Source of the DNA: Hyphomicrobiales bacterium
Lineage (GTDB): Bacteria; Pseudomonadota; Alphaproteobacteria; Rhizobiales; Xanthobacteraceae
NCBI GenBank assembly: GCA_017305715.1
Contig: JAFKKG010000017.1
Location: 67,814 to 131,813 of the forward strand
Length of the DNA stretch: 64,000 nucleotides
Direction: 5' to 3'
A program made the translations under genes and the position numbers. The notes under the pieces were generated by a model. It was not told the DNA's origin, did no database searches, and was given only the letters and a program-made list of their open reading frames with translations. This document shows, piece by piece, positions 37,018 to 45,775 of this stretch. Position 1 is the stretch's first letter. Every line of letters begins with the position of its first letter.

Positions 37018-38172
37018 ATGCTGGAGCGGACAAAGGTGCAAAACCCGTTTTACAACGCGGATCATGAAGCGTTCCGGGATGTGATGCGCCGCTTTGTCGC
37101 GCGCGAGATCGAGCCCTATGCCCATGAATGGGACGAGGCGGGCGAGTTTCCGCGTGCGCTGTATGCCAAGGCCTCCGAGATCGGCCTGTTGGGGCTGGGC
37201 TTCCCGGAAGAATATGGCGGGGTTGCCGCCGACCAGTTCATGAAAATCGTGGCCTCGCAGGAGCTCGCGCGTGCCGGCGCCGGCGGCGTCGCCGCCAGCC
37301 TGATGAGCCACACCATCGGTTCGCCGCCGATCGCACGCGCCGCTCGCCCGGAAATCAAGGCGCGGGTGTTGCCGGAAGTGTTGTCGGGCAAGAAGATATC
37401 TGCATTGGCGATCACCGAGCCGAGCGGCGGGTCCGACGTCGCCAATCTGCGCACCAAGGCGCGCCGCGACGGCGATCATTACGTCGTCAGCGGCGAGAAG
37501 ACTTTCATTACGTCGGGCATGCGGGCGGATTATCTCACCGTGGCGGTGCGCACCGGCGGCGAGGGGGCCGGCGGCGTCAGCCTGTTGCTGATCGAGGGCG
37601 ATACGCCGGGCCTGTCGCGCACCAAACTCAAGAAGATGGGCTGGTGGGCGTCGGATACCGCGACGCTGCATTTCGATGAGTGCCGTGTGCCCGTCGAAAA
37701 CCTGCTCGGCGAAGAAGGCCAGGGTTTCAAGCTCATCATGCATAATTTCAACAGCGAGCGCATGGGCATGGCGGCGAGTTGCACGGCCTATGCGCGGGTC
37801 TGTGTCGAGGAGGCGATCGCCTACGCCAAGGAACGGAAGACATTCGGCAAGCCGATCGCGCAGCACCAGGTGATCCGCCACAAGCTGGTCGATATGGCGC
37901 AGAAGGTCGCAGCCTCGCAGGCGATGCTGGAAATGCTGGCGTGGCGGCTCGGGCAGGGCGAAAGCCCGGTCGCCGAAATCTGCATGATGAAGAACCAGGC
38001 GACGCAAACCATGGCGTTCTGCGCCAGCGAAGCCGTGCAGATCTTCGGCGGCGCCGGTTTCATGCGCGGTATCAAGGTCGAACGGATCTACCGCGAAGTG
38101 AAGGTCAATGCGATCGGCGGGGGGACGGAGGAGATCATGAAGGATCTGGCATCAAGGCAGATGGGACTTTAA
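37018..38172 (+). CDS. Acyl-CoA dehydrogenase
   Basis: A 384-residue flavoenzyme that introduces the alpha-beta double bond in an acyl-CoA. It shows the three-domain ACAD pattern, with the FAD/substrate motif ALAITEPSGGSDVANL, FITSGMRADY, and the C-terminal signature QIFGGAGFMRGIKVERIYRE followed by GGTEEIMKD. The candidate catalytic base was not assigned by eye. The ATG at 37018 follows GGGAGGACAGC, which decides the start over upstream ATGs at 36946 and 37000. The next gene encodes a second ACAD two bases after the stop, so both are co-transcribed and may act as a pair or on successive intermediates. Confidence 0.92.
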   Translation: MLERTKVQNPFYNADHEAFRDVMRRFVAREIEPYAHEWDEAGEFPRALYAKASEIGLLGLGFPEEYGGVAADQFMKIVASQELARAGAGGVAASLMSHTIGSPPIARAARPEIKARVLPEVLSGKKISALAITEPSGGSDVANLRTKARRDGDHYVVSGEKTFITSGMRADYLTVAVRTGGEGAGGVSLLLIEGDTPGLSRTKLKKMGWWASDTATLHFDECRVPVENLLGEEGQGFKLIMHNFNSERMGMAASCTAYARVCVEEAIAYAKERKTFGKPIAQHQVIRHKLVDMAQKVAASQAMLEMLAWRLGQGESPVAEICMMKNQATQTMAFCASEAVQIFGGAGFMRGIKVERIYREVKVNAIGGGTEEIMKDLASRQMGL

Positions 38173-38174
38173 GG

Positions 38175-39332
38175 ATGCTCTTCACCGCCGACCACGACGA
38201 ACCGCGTCGCATCCTGCAAAGATTCATTGCGGCCGAGATCAACCCGTTCGTCGACGCATGGGAGAATGCCGGGCAGTTTCCCTCGCACGAACTGTTCAAG
38301 AAGCTCGGCGATCTCGGCTTTCTCGGGCTCAACAAGCCCACGGAGTTTGGCGGGCAGGGGCTCGATTACAGCTATGCGCTGATGATGGCTGAGGAGCTCG
38401 GCGCGATCCATTGCGGTGGCGTGCCGATGGCGATCGGGGTGCAGACCGATATGGCGACGCCGGCGCTGGCGCGGTTCGGCTCCGATGAAGTGCGCCGCGA
38501 GTTTTTGGCACCGGCGATCGCGGGCGATGCGGTGGCGTGCATCGGCGTGTCGGAGCCGGGCGCCGGCTCCGACGTCGCCTCGATCAAAACCACTGCCCGC
38601 TCGGATGGCGACGATTACGTCATCAATGGCGGCAAGATGTGGATCACCAATGGCGTCAAGGCCGACTGGATCTGCCTGCTCGCCAATACCAGCGACGGGC
38701 AGGTGCATCGTAACAAGTCGCTGATCTGCGTTCCCATGAACAGCAAGGGCGTGCAGGTCGCGCGCAAGCTCGACAAGATGGGGATGCGCTCCTCCGACAC
38801 CGCGCAGATCTTCTTCGACAATGTGCGGGTGCCGAAGCGCAACCGCATCGGCGAGGAGGGCATGGGCTTTACCTACCAGATGGTACAGTTCCAGGAGGAG
38901 CGGCTATGGGGTGCGGCGGCGTGCCTGAAGGCGCACGAAACCATCATCGCCGAGACCATCGAATACACGCGCAACCGCAAAGCGTTCGGCAAGACCATCC
39001 TCGATAACCAGGTGGTCCATTTCAAGCTCGCGGAAATGCAGACCGAGGTCGAGCTGCTCCGCGCGCTGATCTACCGCGCCGCCGAGGCGCTGATCGCGGG
39101 CGAGGATGTCACGCGATTGGCGACCATGGCGAAGCTCAAGGCGGGGCGCCTGGGCCGTGAACTGACCGACGCCTGTTTGCAATTCTGGGGCGGCATGGGC
39201 TTTATGAACGAGACACATGTCAGCCGCTTCTATCGCGACAGCCGCCTGACCTCGATCGGCGGCGGCGCCGATGAGGTGATGCTGACGGTATTGTGCAAGA
39301 TGATGGGCACGCTGCCGGGCGCGAAGGCTTGA
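38175..39332 (+). CDS. Acyl-CoA dehydrogenase (second of a tandem pair)
   Basis: The 385-residue ACAD has ACIGVSEPGAGSDVASIKT, MWITNGVKADWI and the C-terminal FWGGMGFMNETHVSRFYRD/GGADEVM signature. It differs widely from its upstream neighbour, so the tandem is not a recent duplication. The ATG at 38175 lies directly after the previous stop, with AAGG overlapping and GGGA eight bases upstream. The stop overlaps an in-frame ATG of the GST gene (TGATG). FAD and electron-transfer flavoprotein are the expected cofactor and acceptor. The chain-length or branched specificity is unknown. Confidence 0.92.
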   Translation: MLFTADHDEPRRILQRFIAAEINPFVDAWENAGQFPSHELFKKLGDLGFLGLNKPTEFGGQGLDYSYALMMAEELGAIHCGGVPMAIGVQTDMATPALARFGSDEVRREFLAPAIAGDAVACIGVSEPGAGSDVASIKTTARSDGDDYVINGGKMWITNGVKADWICLLANTSDGQVHRNKSLICVPMNSKGVQVARKLDKMGMRSSDTAQIFFDNVRVPKRNRIGEEGMGFTYQMVQFQEERLWGAAACLKAHETIIAETIEYTRNRKAFGKTILDNQVVHFKLAEMQTEVELLRALIYRAAEALIAGEDVTRLATMAKLKAGRLGRELTDACLQFWGGMGFMNETHVSRFYRDSRLTSIGGGADEVMLTVLCKMMGTLPGAKA

Positions 39333-39358
39333 TGCCGGTTACAGAGGGGACGACACGG

Positions 39359-40015
39359 ATGATCACACTCTATCACTGCGACGGGGCGCGCTCGTTCCGC
39401 CCGCTCTGGATGCTGGAAGAGCTCGGGCTGCCCTATGAGCTGAAGATGCTGCCGTTTCCGCCAAGGGTGTTCGCCAAGGAATATCTGGCGCTCAATCCGC
39501 TCGGCACCATTCCGTTCATGGTCGATGGCGAGACCAAGATGACGGAATCCTCCGGCATCTGCCATTATATCGGAACCAGATATGGCCCGACGCCGCTGAT
39601 CGTCGGGCCCGACGAGCCGGCCTATGGCGCGTTCCTGAACTGGATGTATTTTTCCGACGCCACGCTGACCTTTCCGCAAACGCTGGTGCTCCGGTACTCC
39701 CAGCTTGAGCCGGAGGAGCGGCGCAATCCGCAGGTGGCCGGCGATTATGCCAAATGGTTCCTGGGCCGGCTGCGGGCCGTGGAGGCCGCCACCGGCAAAT
39801 CGGAAACGCTGTGCGCGGACCGCTTTACCGCCGCCGATATCGCCAATGGCTATGCGCTGCGGCTGGCCGGCAATATCGGGCTGGCCAAGGACTTCGGGCC
39901 CAATGTCGCAGCCTATTGGGCCCGGTTGCAGGCACGCGACGGCTATCGGCGGGCGGTGGCGGCCGAGCAGAAGGCTGGGATGGAGCAGAATGTCACGCCG
40001 CGGGTGAGAGGCTGA
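39359..40015 (+). CDS. Glutathione S-transferase family protein
   Basis: The 218-residue protein has an N-terminal thioredoxin-like GST domain (ITLYHCDGARSFRPLWMLEE, NPLGTIPFMVDG, and the TESSGICHYI glutathione-binding segment) and an all-helical C-terminal domain with DRFTAADIANGY. The ATG at 39359 has GAGGGGA eight bases before it. The ATG at 39332, which overlaps the ACAD stop, is the alternative. It is third in the ACAD operon, so a role in detoxifying or isomerising a catabolic intermediate is possible. Confidence 0.88.
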   Translation: MITLYHCDGARSFRPLWMLEELGLPYELKMLPFPPRVFAKEYLALNPLGTIPFMVDGETKMTESSGICHYIGTRYGPTPLIVGPDEPAYGAFLNWMYFSDATLTFPQTLVLRYSQLEPEERRNPQVAGDYAKWFLGRLRAVEAATGKSETLCADRFTAADIANGYALRLAGNIGLAKDFGPNVAAYWARLQARDGYRRAVAAEQKAGMEQNVTPRVRG

Positions 40016-40024
40016 TTGAAAATG

Positions 40025-40122
40025 CGTCATTCCGAGGCGATGCGAGGCACCGAACCCGGAATCTCGAGATTCCCGAGGGCGCCATTGCGCCCCTGAGGTT
40101 CGCTTCGCGCCCCGGAATGACG
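40025..40122. repeat. Palindromic intergenic element, family B
   Basis: A 98-base element with terminal CGTCATTCCG (40025-40034) and CGGAATGACG (40113-40122) and a perfect inner palindrome GGAATCTCGAGATTCC (40058-40073). It has no coding capacity. It lies between the GST gene and the AraC gene. The shape matches palindromic elements common in Bradyrhizobium-type genomes; the copy number was not checked. Confidence 0.7.
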
Positions 40123-40208
40123 GTGGGTTCTGCCCGTGACAGGCCCCCGTTTTCCGCTATGGTTGCTCTCGTCGCAGCGGCCAGAGAGCCGCGCGAGGAG
40201 GACCACCC

Positions 40209-41036
40209 ATGCACGGCACTTTGAACGAGATCGGCCGCAAATCGGGCCATCTGATGCTGATCACCCCGGAACGCGTATTCTATGCAGGTCTGCTCGGCCG
40301 GCCGAGGGAGCGTTGTTCCGGTGCGTTCAACATCTATGTCGCGATCGAGGCCGGGCTGTCGCTCACGACATCGGACGGCCGCAAGTGCCACGCCGAAATG
40401 GTGGCCGTGCTGCCGAACGTCCGGCACACCATCGCCAGCGAATATCGGTCGGTGCTCAGCATCGTGCTCGAGCCGGAGAGCGTTCGCCCCGGCGCGCTCG
40501 AAGAGCTCGCAGCAAGGTTGTCGGGGCCTGAAGGCAAAGCCTTCGCCGACCGCATCCGTGCGGCCTATCTTGCCTTGCGCGAGCGCCATGTCGGCGAGGA
40601 TTTTTCCAATGCCGAATTCGATGTGCTGTGTCTGGGCGAAGCGCTGCCGCAACGCGCGCTCGATCCGCGCGTGGCGCGCGCGATCCTGCAGATCGGACGG
40701 TTCTGCGGCGAGCCGGTGACGGCCGCGAGCTGTGCCGCGGAAGCCGGATTATCGCCGTCGCGTTTCCTGCATCTGTTCAAGGAAGAAACCGGAATCTCGT
40801 TCCGCTCGTTCCGCGCCTGGAAGCGGGCGCGGCATCTGCTGCACTTCGCCAACCAGGACATCAACCTCGCGCATCTCGCGCAGGACATCGGCTATCCCGA
40901 TTCGACGCATTTCAGCCACTCGATCCGCCGCTTCTATGGCCTCAAGCCGCGCGCGATCCTGTCCGGCTCGCGTGATCTGGCGATCTACCGCAGCAACCAC
41001 ACAGGCAATAGCGGGTTGACGCAAGAAGCCGGCTGA
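40209..41036 (+). CDS. AraC-family transcriptional regulator
   Basis: The 275-residue protein has an N-terminal ligand or cupin-like region (about 1-160) and a C-terminal AraC double-HTH domain (about 165-265). The HTH domain is visible as VTAASCAAEAGLSPSRFLHLFKEETG (split over two helices) and the second HTH around INLAHLAQDIGYPDSTHFSH. GGAGGA precedes the ATG with normal spacing. It sits between the ACAD-GST unit and the BKACE gene, so it probably controls the catabolic block. The effector is unknown. Confidence 0.9.
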   Translation: MHGTLNEIGRKSGHLMLITPERVFYAGLLGRPRERCSGAFNIYVAIEAGLSLTTSDGRKCHAEMVAVLPNVRHTIASEYRSVLSIVLEPESVRPGALEELAARLSGPEGKAFADRIRAAYLALRERHVGEDFSNAEFDVLCLGEALPQRALDPRVARAILQIGRFCGEPVTAASCAAEAGLSPSRFLHLFKEETGISFRSFRAWKRARHLLHFANQDINLAHLAQDIGYPDSTHFSHSIRRFYGLKPRAILSGSRDLAIYRSNHTGNSGLTQEAG

Positions 41037-41088
41037 TGCGGCACGCATGATCGTCTCAAGATTTCGCCCAATTTTTGAAGGCTAATCC

Positions 41089-41955
41089 ATGAGCGACAAG
41101 GCCGTCATTACCTGCTCGCTGAACGGCGTGCTGACCGACCCGAAACAGCACAACGTGCCTGTCACGCCCGAACAGATGGCGCGCGAGGCCAAGGCCGCGT
41201 TCGATGCCGGCGCCAGCATCATGCACATCCATCTGCGTCAGCAGGAACCGGGCAAGGGCCATCTGCCGTCGTGGGACGTCAGCGTCAGCAAGGAGATCCA
41301 GCAGGCGGTGCGCGAGGCCTGTCCCGGCGTCATCATCAACCACACCACCGGCACCTCGGGCCCGCACTACCAGGGCGCGCTCGATTGCGTGCGCGAGACC
41401 CGGCCCGAGATCGCGGCCTGCAACGCCGGCTCGCTGAATTACCTCAAGGTGAAATCGGACAACACCTGGGCCTGGCCGCCGATGATGTTCGATAACGCGG
41501 TCGAGAAGGTGCAGGACTATCTCGACGTGATGAAGGTCGCCGGCACGATTCCCGAGTTCGAATGTTTTGATGTCGGCATCGTGCGCTGCGTCGGCATGTA
41601 CCGGCAGACCGGCATGTATGCAGGGCCGCTCGAATATAATTTCGTGATGGGCGTCGCGTCGGGCATGCCGGCCGATCCGGAGCTGCTGCCGATCCTGCTC
41701 AAGCTGACGGAAAAGGGCGCGCATTGGCAGGTCACGGCGATCGGCCGCGCCGAAATCTGGCCGCTGCACCAGCGCTGCGCCGATCTCGGCGGTCATTTGC
41801 GCACCGGCCTCGAAGACACTTTCTATCTCGGCGACGGCAAGAAGGTGACTTCCAATGGCCAATTGATCGAGGCTATCGCCGCCTGCGCCCGCCGCGCCGG
41901 CAGGGAGATCGCGAGCCCCGCCGAGGCGCGGCAGATATTCGGGACGAGGCATTAG
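41089..41955 (+). CDS. Beta-keto acid cleavage enzyme (BKACE, Kce family)
   Basis: The 288-residue TIM-barrel enzyme has the zinc pair His46 and His48 in MHIHLRQQ, the same numbers as in Kce, and a likely third zinc ligand, Glu242 in GLEDTFYL. The family condenses a beta-keto acid with acetyl-CoA to give acetoacetate and an acyl-CoA; the original member acts on 3-keto-5-aminohexanoate in lysine fermentation. Specificity in this family varies widely, so the lysine role should not be assumed. A short palindromic element separates it from the carboxylase genes. Confidence 0.9.
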   Translation: MSDKAVITCSLNGVLTDPKQHNVPVTPEQMAREAKAAFDAGASIMHIHLRQQEPGKGHLPSWDVSVSKEIQQAVREACPGVIINHTTGTSGPHYQGALDCVRETRPEIAACNAGSLNYLKVKSDNTWAWPPMMFDNAVEKVQDYLDVMKVAGTIPEFECFDVGIVRCVGMYRQTGMYAGPLEYNFVMGVASGMPADPELLPILLKLTEKGAHWQVTAIGRAEIWPLHQRCADLGGHLRTGLEDTFYLGDGKKVTSNGQLIEAIAACARRAGREIASPAEARQIFGTRH

Positions 41956-41958
41956 CGC

Positions 41959-42041
41959 CGTCATTGCGAGCGAAGCGACGCAATCCATAGCGTGTCCAGG
42001 AAAGTATGGATTGCTTCGCCGCTTCGCTCCTCGCAATGACG
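41959..42041. repeat. Palindromic intergenic element, family C
   Basis: The left arm at 41959-41989 (beginning CGTCATTGCGAG and ending CAATCCATA) and the right arm at 42005-42041 (beginning TATGGATTGC and ending CGCAATGACG) are near-complementary around a 15-base centre. It lies between the BKACE and carboxylase genes, 14 bases before the next ATG. In RNA it would form a long hairpin just upstream of the carboxylase ribosome site. Confidence 0.75.
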
Positions 42042-42054
42042 ACCGGGAAGAGTC

Positions 42055-43671
42055 ATGGCTGTAATTGAAAATACCATCTCCCCAAGCAGCGCCGCCTACA
42101 AGGCCAACCGTGACGGCATGCTGGCGTTGATCGCGCGGATGCGGGCGCTGGAGGAGCGGACGCGGGCCGCGTCGGCGGCAGCTAAGGATCGCTTCCACAA
42201 GCGCGGTCAGTTGCTGCCGCGCGAGCGCGTCGCGCTGGTGCTCGATCCCGGCACGCCCTTCATCGAACTGTCGACGCTGACCGGCTACATGTTCGACGTG
42301 CCCGATGCCGACAAGAGCGTGCCCGGTGGCGGGGTGATCGCCGGCATCGGGTTCGTCGCCGGCATCCGCTGCATGGTCAGCGCCAATGATTCGGGGATCG
42401 ATGCCGGCGCGCTGCAGCCCTACGGCATCGACAAGACGCTGCGGGTGCAGGAACTCGCGCTCGAAAACAAGTTGCCTTACGTGCAGCTGGTCGAAAGCGC
42501 CGGCGCCAACCTATTGCGCTACCGCGTCGAGGATTTCGTCCGTGGCGGCAACATCTTTCGCAATCTGGCGCGGCTGTCGGCGGCGGGATTGCCGGTCGTC
42601 ACGGTGACGCATGGTTCGTCGACCGCCGGCGGCGCCTACCAGACCGGGCTGTCCGACTACATCGTGATGGTGCGCGGCCGCACCCGCGCGTTTCTGGCAG
42701 GTCCACCGCTGCTCAAGGCCGCGACCGGCGAGATCGCGACCGAAGAAGAACTCGGCGGGGCCGAGATGCACACCTCGATTTCCGGGCTCGGCGATTATCT
42801 CGCCGAAGACGACCGCGACGCGCTGCGGATCGCGCGCGACATCATGGCCAACATGGAATGGGACCGGCCGAAGCCGGCGGAAGTCTCATACCGTCCGCCG
42901 CGCCATGATTCCGAGGAACTGCTCGGGATCATGGCGATGGATCACAAGCGGCCTGTCGATATGCGCCAGGTGATCGCACGGATCATTGACGATTCCGACT
43001 TCACGGAATTCGGCAGCAATTACGGCCCGGCGACCGTCTGCGGCCATGGGCGCATCGACGGGCAGGCGATCGGGATCATCACCAATAACGGCCCGCTCGA
43101 CCCTAACGGCGCCAACAAGGCGACGCATTTCATCCAGGCCTGCTGCCAGTCGCGCACGCCGCTGCTCTATCTCAACAACACCACGGGTTACATGGTCGGC
43201 AAGGCCTATGAAGAGGCCGGCATGATCAAGCACGGCTCCAAGATGATCCAGGCGGTGACGTCGGCGACCGTGCCGCAGATCACGATCTATTGCGGCGCGT
43301 CGTTCGGCGCCGGCAATTACGGCATGTGCGGGCGCGGCTTCCATCCGCGCTTTTGCTTCTCCTGGCCCAATGCCAAGACCGCCGTGATGGGCGGCGAGCA
43401 GGCGGCGGAGACCATGGCGATCGTGACCGAAGCGGCCGCGGCGCGGCGCGGCAAGCCGGTCGAGAAGGAAAAACTCGACGCCATGAAGGCGCAGATCACA
43501 GGCGTGTTCGACGGCCAGATGGATGTGTTCTCGACCTCGGCCCGCGTGCTCGATGACGGTGTGATCGACCCGCGCGATACCCGCAGCATCCTGTCCGAAG
43601 TGCTGGCGATCTGCCGCGAGGCCGAGGCGCGCAACCCGCAGCGCATGCAATTCTCGGTCGCCCGGCCATGA
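42055..43671 (+). CDS. Acyl-CoA carboxylase, carboxyltransferase (beta) subunit
   Basis: A 538-residue carboxyltransferase with two crotonase-fold halves and the oxyanion-hole glycines in HGSSTAGGAYQTGLSDY and SFGAGNYGMCGRGF. It transfers carboxyl from biotin to an acyl-CoA. The GGAYQTGL form differs from the GGAYVPAM typical of methylcrotonyl-CoA carboxylase and is closer to the AtuC/geranyl-CoA type, from memory. GGGAAGAG precedes the ATG. It overlaps the biotin carboxylase gene by four bases (ATGA). The substrate may be a branched or terpenoid acyl-CoA. Confidence 0.9.
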   Translation: MAVIENTISPSSAAYKANRDGMLALIARMRALEERTRAASAAAKDRFHKRGQLLPRERVALVLDPGTPFIELSTLTGYMFDVPDADKSVPGGGVIAGIGFVAGIRCMVSANDSGIDAGALQPYGIDKTLRVQELALENKLPYVQLVESAGANLLRYRVEDFVRGGNIFRNLARLSAAGLPVVTVTHGSSTAGGAYQTGLSDYIVMVRGRTRAFLAGPPLLKAATGEIATEEELGGAEMHTSISGLGDYLAEDDRDALRIARDIMANMEWDRPKPAEVSYRPPRHDSEELLGIMAMDHKRPVDMRQVIARIIDDSDFTEFGSNYGPATVCGHGRIDGQAIGIITNNGPLDPNGANKATHFIQACCQSRTPLLYLNNTTGYMVGKAYEEAGMIKHGSKMIQAVTSATVPQITIYCGASFGAGNYGMCGRGFHPRFCFSWPNAKTAVMGGEQAAETMAIVTEAAAARRGKPVEKEKLDAMKAQITGVFDGQMDVFSTSARVLDDGVIDPRDTRSILSEVLAICREAEARNPQRMQFSVARP

Positions 43672-45644
43672 CCACGATCAAGGCGACGCCGTTCTTCAAG
43701 ATCCTGATCGCCAACCGCGGCGAGATCGCGCTGCGCATCATGCGCACCGCGCGCCGCCTCGGCTATGGCGTGGTGGCCGTCTATTCCGACGCCGACCGCG
43801 ACGCGCTGCATGTCCGCGAAGCCGATCAGGCGGTGCGGATCGGCGAGGCACTGCCGGCGCAATCCTATCTGCGGATCGAGGCGATCATCGCCGCCGCCAA
43901 AGCCAGCGGCGCCACGGCGGTTCATCCCGGCTACGGGTTCCTCGCCGAGAACGAAGATTTTGCGCAGGCCTGCCGCGACGCCGGATTGGTGTTCATCGGG
44001 CCGTCGCCGGAGGCCATCCGCGCGATGGGCAACAAGGCCGGCGCCAAGGACATCATGCAGAAGGCCGGCGTGCCCTGCGTGCCCGGCTATCAGGGTGCGG
44101 ACCAGAGCGACGCGGTGATGCTGGCGGAAGCCAAGAAGATCGGCTTTCCCGTGATGATCAAGGCGGTGGCGGGCGGCGGCGGCCGTGGCATGCGGCTGGT
44201 CGCCGATGCTGCGGCCTTCCCGGATGCGCTGCGCAGCGCGCGGTCGGAGGCGCAGGGCGCGTTCGGCGATCCCACGGTCATCCTGGAGCGCGCCATCGTC
44301 AATCCGCGTCACATCGAAATCCAGGTGTTCGGGGACCGCTATCGCAACGCGGTCCATCTCGGTGAGCGCGATTGCTCGGTGCAGCGGCGGCACCAGAAGC
44401 TGATCGAGGAGGCGCCGTCGCCGGCGGTATCGCCAAAACTGCGGTCGCGGATGGGCGCGGTCGCGGTCGCGGCGGTGAAGTCGATCGGCTATGAGGGCGC
44501 CGGCACGCTGGAATTCCTGCTCGACGGCTCGGGCGAGTTCTATTTCATGGAAATGAACACGCGATTGCAGGTCGAGCATCCCGTGACCGAAGCCATTACC
44601 GGCCTCGATCTGGTCGAACTGCAACTGCGCGTCGCCAGCGGCGAGCCGCTTGGCCTCGTCCAGGAAGATATCAAATTCTCCGGCCATGCCATCGAGGTGC
44701 GGCTGTGCTCGGAGGATGCCGGCCACGACTTCATGCCGCAGTCGGGCAAGATGGCGCTGTGGCAGATGCCCGAAGGTATCCGCGTCGAGCATGCGCTGCA
44801 ATCGGGCTCCGAGATTCCGCCATTCTATGATTCGATGATCGCCAAGATCATCAGCCATGGCGCCACCCGCGATGAAGCGCGGGGCAAGCTGATCGTCGGT
44901 CTCGAACAGACGGTTGCGTTCGGTGTCACCACCAATCAGGGATTTTTGATTGCCTGCCTGCGCCATCCCGGTTTTGCGCGGGGCGAGGCGACGACGGCGT
45001 TCATCGGCGAGCACCGGGCGGAATTGCTGGCGGCCTCCGGCCGCGAGGATGCCGACGCCGCCTTGGCGGCGCTGTTGCTCTACATCACGGCTCCCTTTGC
45101 GCCGCCCTGGCGCGCCGGCCGGACTCTGGCGGCGTCGTTTCCGCTGACGACGCGGATCGATCTCGGCCACGGTGTGCGCGAAGTCGACATCGTGCGCGAA
45201 CGTGACGGCGGTTATGTCGCGACCGCCGGCGGCAATCAGCAACGATTTGAAATCGACGAAGTCGGCGCCGAAACGCTCCGTTTCCGGATCGGAGGCATCA
45301 TGGAATCGGCCAAATTCCTGCGCGCGGACGACCGGCTCTTTATTCTGCATCGCGGCGTGACGCTGGCGGTCCGCGACCTGACGCTCGCCGCACCGGTGTC
45401 GGCTGCGGCCAGCGGCGGCGATGGCAGGGTGCGGGCGGCGATGAACGGCCGCGTCGTCGCGGTGCTCGTAAAACCGGGCGATCAGGTCACCGCGGGGCAG
45501 CCGGTGATGACGCTGGAAGCGATGAAGATGGAGCATGTGCATACGGCCGGTATTGCCGGCAAGGTTGCGGCCATCGATGTCGCCGAGGGTGAGCAGGTGA
45601 CGACGGGGAAGATCGTGGTGGAGATCGAGGCGGGTGCTTCCTAG
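43668..45644 (+). CDS. Acyl-CoA carboxylase, biotin carboxylase/BCCP (alpha) subunit
   Basis: The 658-residue protein has a biotin carboxylase domain (about 5-450) starting FFKILIANRGEIALRIMRT and an ATP-grasp glycine loop KAVAGGGGRGMR. A linker region follows, then a C-terminal biotin-carrier domain with the biotinylated lysine in LEAMKMEH. It is complete, including the carrier, as in the alpha subunits of propionyl-, methylcrotonyl- and geranyl-CoA carboxylases. It is coupled to the beta subunit by the ATGA overlap. It converges on the Dpp operon across a family A inverted-repeat element. Confidence 0.93.
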   Translation: MTTIKATPFFKILIANRGEIALRIMRTARRLGYGVVAVYSDADRDALHVREADQAVRIGEALPAQSYLRIEAIIAAAKASGATAVHPGYGFLAENEDFAQACRDAGLVFIGPSPEAIRAMGNKAGAKDIMQKAGVPCVPGYQGADQSDAVMLAEAKKIGFPVMIKAVAGGGGRGMRLVADAAAFPDALRSARSEAQGAFGDPTVILERAIVNPRHIEIQVFGDRYRNAVHLGERDCSVQRRHQKLIEEAPSPAVSPKLRSRMGAVAVAAVKSIGYEGAGTLEFLLDGSGEFYFMEMNTRLQVEHPVTEAITGLDLVELQLRVASGEPLGLVQEDIKFSGHAIEVRLCSEDAGHDFMPQSGKMALWQMPEGIRVEHALQSGSEIPPFYDSMIAKIISHGATRDEARGKLIVGLEQTVAFGVTTNQGFLIACLRHPGFARGEATTAFIGEHRAELLAASGREDADAALAALLLYITAPFAPPWRAGRTLAASFPLTTRIDLGHGVREVDIVRERDGGYVATAGGNQQRFEIDEVGAETLRFRIGGIMESAKFLRADDRLFILHRGVTLAVRDLTLAAPVSAAASGGDGRVRAAMNGRVVAVLVKPGDQVTAGQPVMTLEAMKMEHVHTAGIAGKVAAIDVAEGEQVTTGKIVVEIEAGAS

Positions 45645-45767
45645 GTCGTCATGGCTGGACATCGGGGGACCCATACGCCGCGGCGGCTATTGTTGAGCAC
45701 ACTGTTCAACAGCTCTTTTCAACAACAGATGACCGGGATTATGGGTCCCGGCATTCGCCGGGACGAC
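45645..45767. repeat. Inverted-repeat element, family A copy 2
   Basis: It shares GGGACCCATACGCCG (45666-45680) and the TATGGGTCCC...GGGACGAC end (45740-45767) with the element at 20946-21063, but its left arm is diverged. The centre differs and holds GTTGA/TCAAC symmetry. Like copy 1 it lies between the ends of two convergent genes. It is probably a dispersed MITE/REP-type element that may double as a terminator. Confidence 0.8.
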
Positions 45768-45775
45768 GATAGAAA

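Noticed and set aside
40016-42054. Possible CRISPR or tandem repeat because of several palindromes
   Set aside because: The elements are different from one another, are not evenly spaced and have no unique spacers.
43317-45674. Open frame of 785 codons on the - strand over the acyl-CoA carboxylase genes
   Set aside because: It is antisense to complete carboxylase subunits and has no domain or ribosome site.
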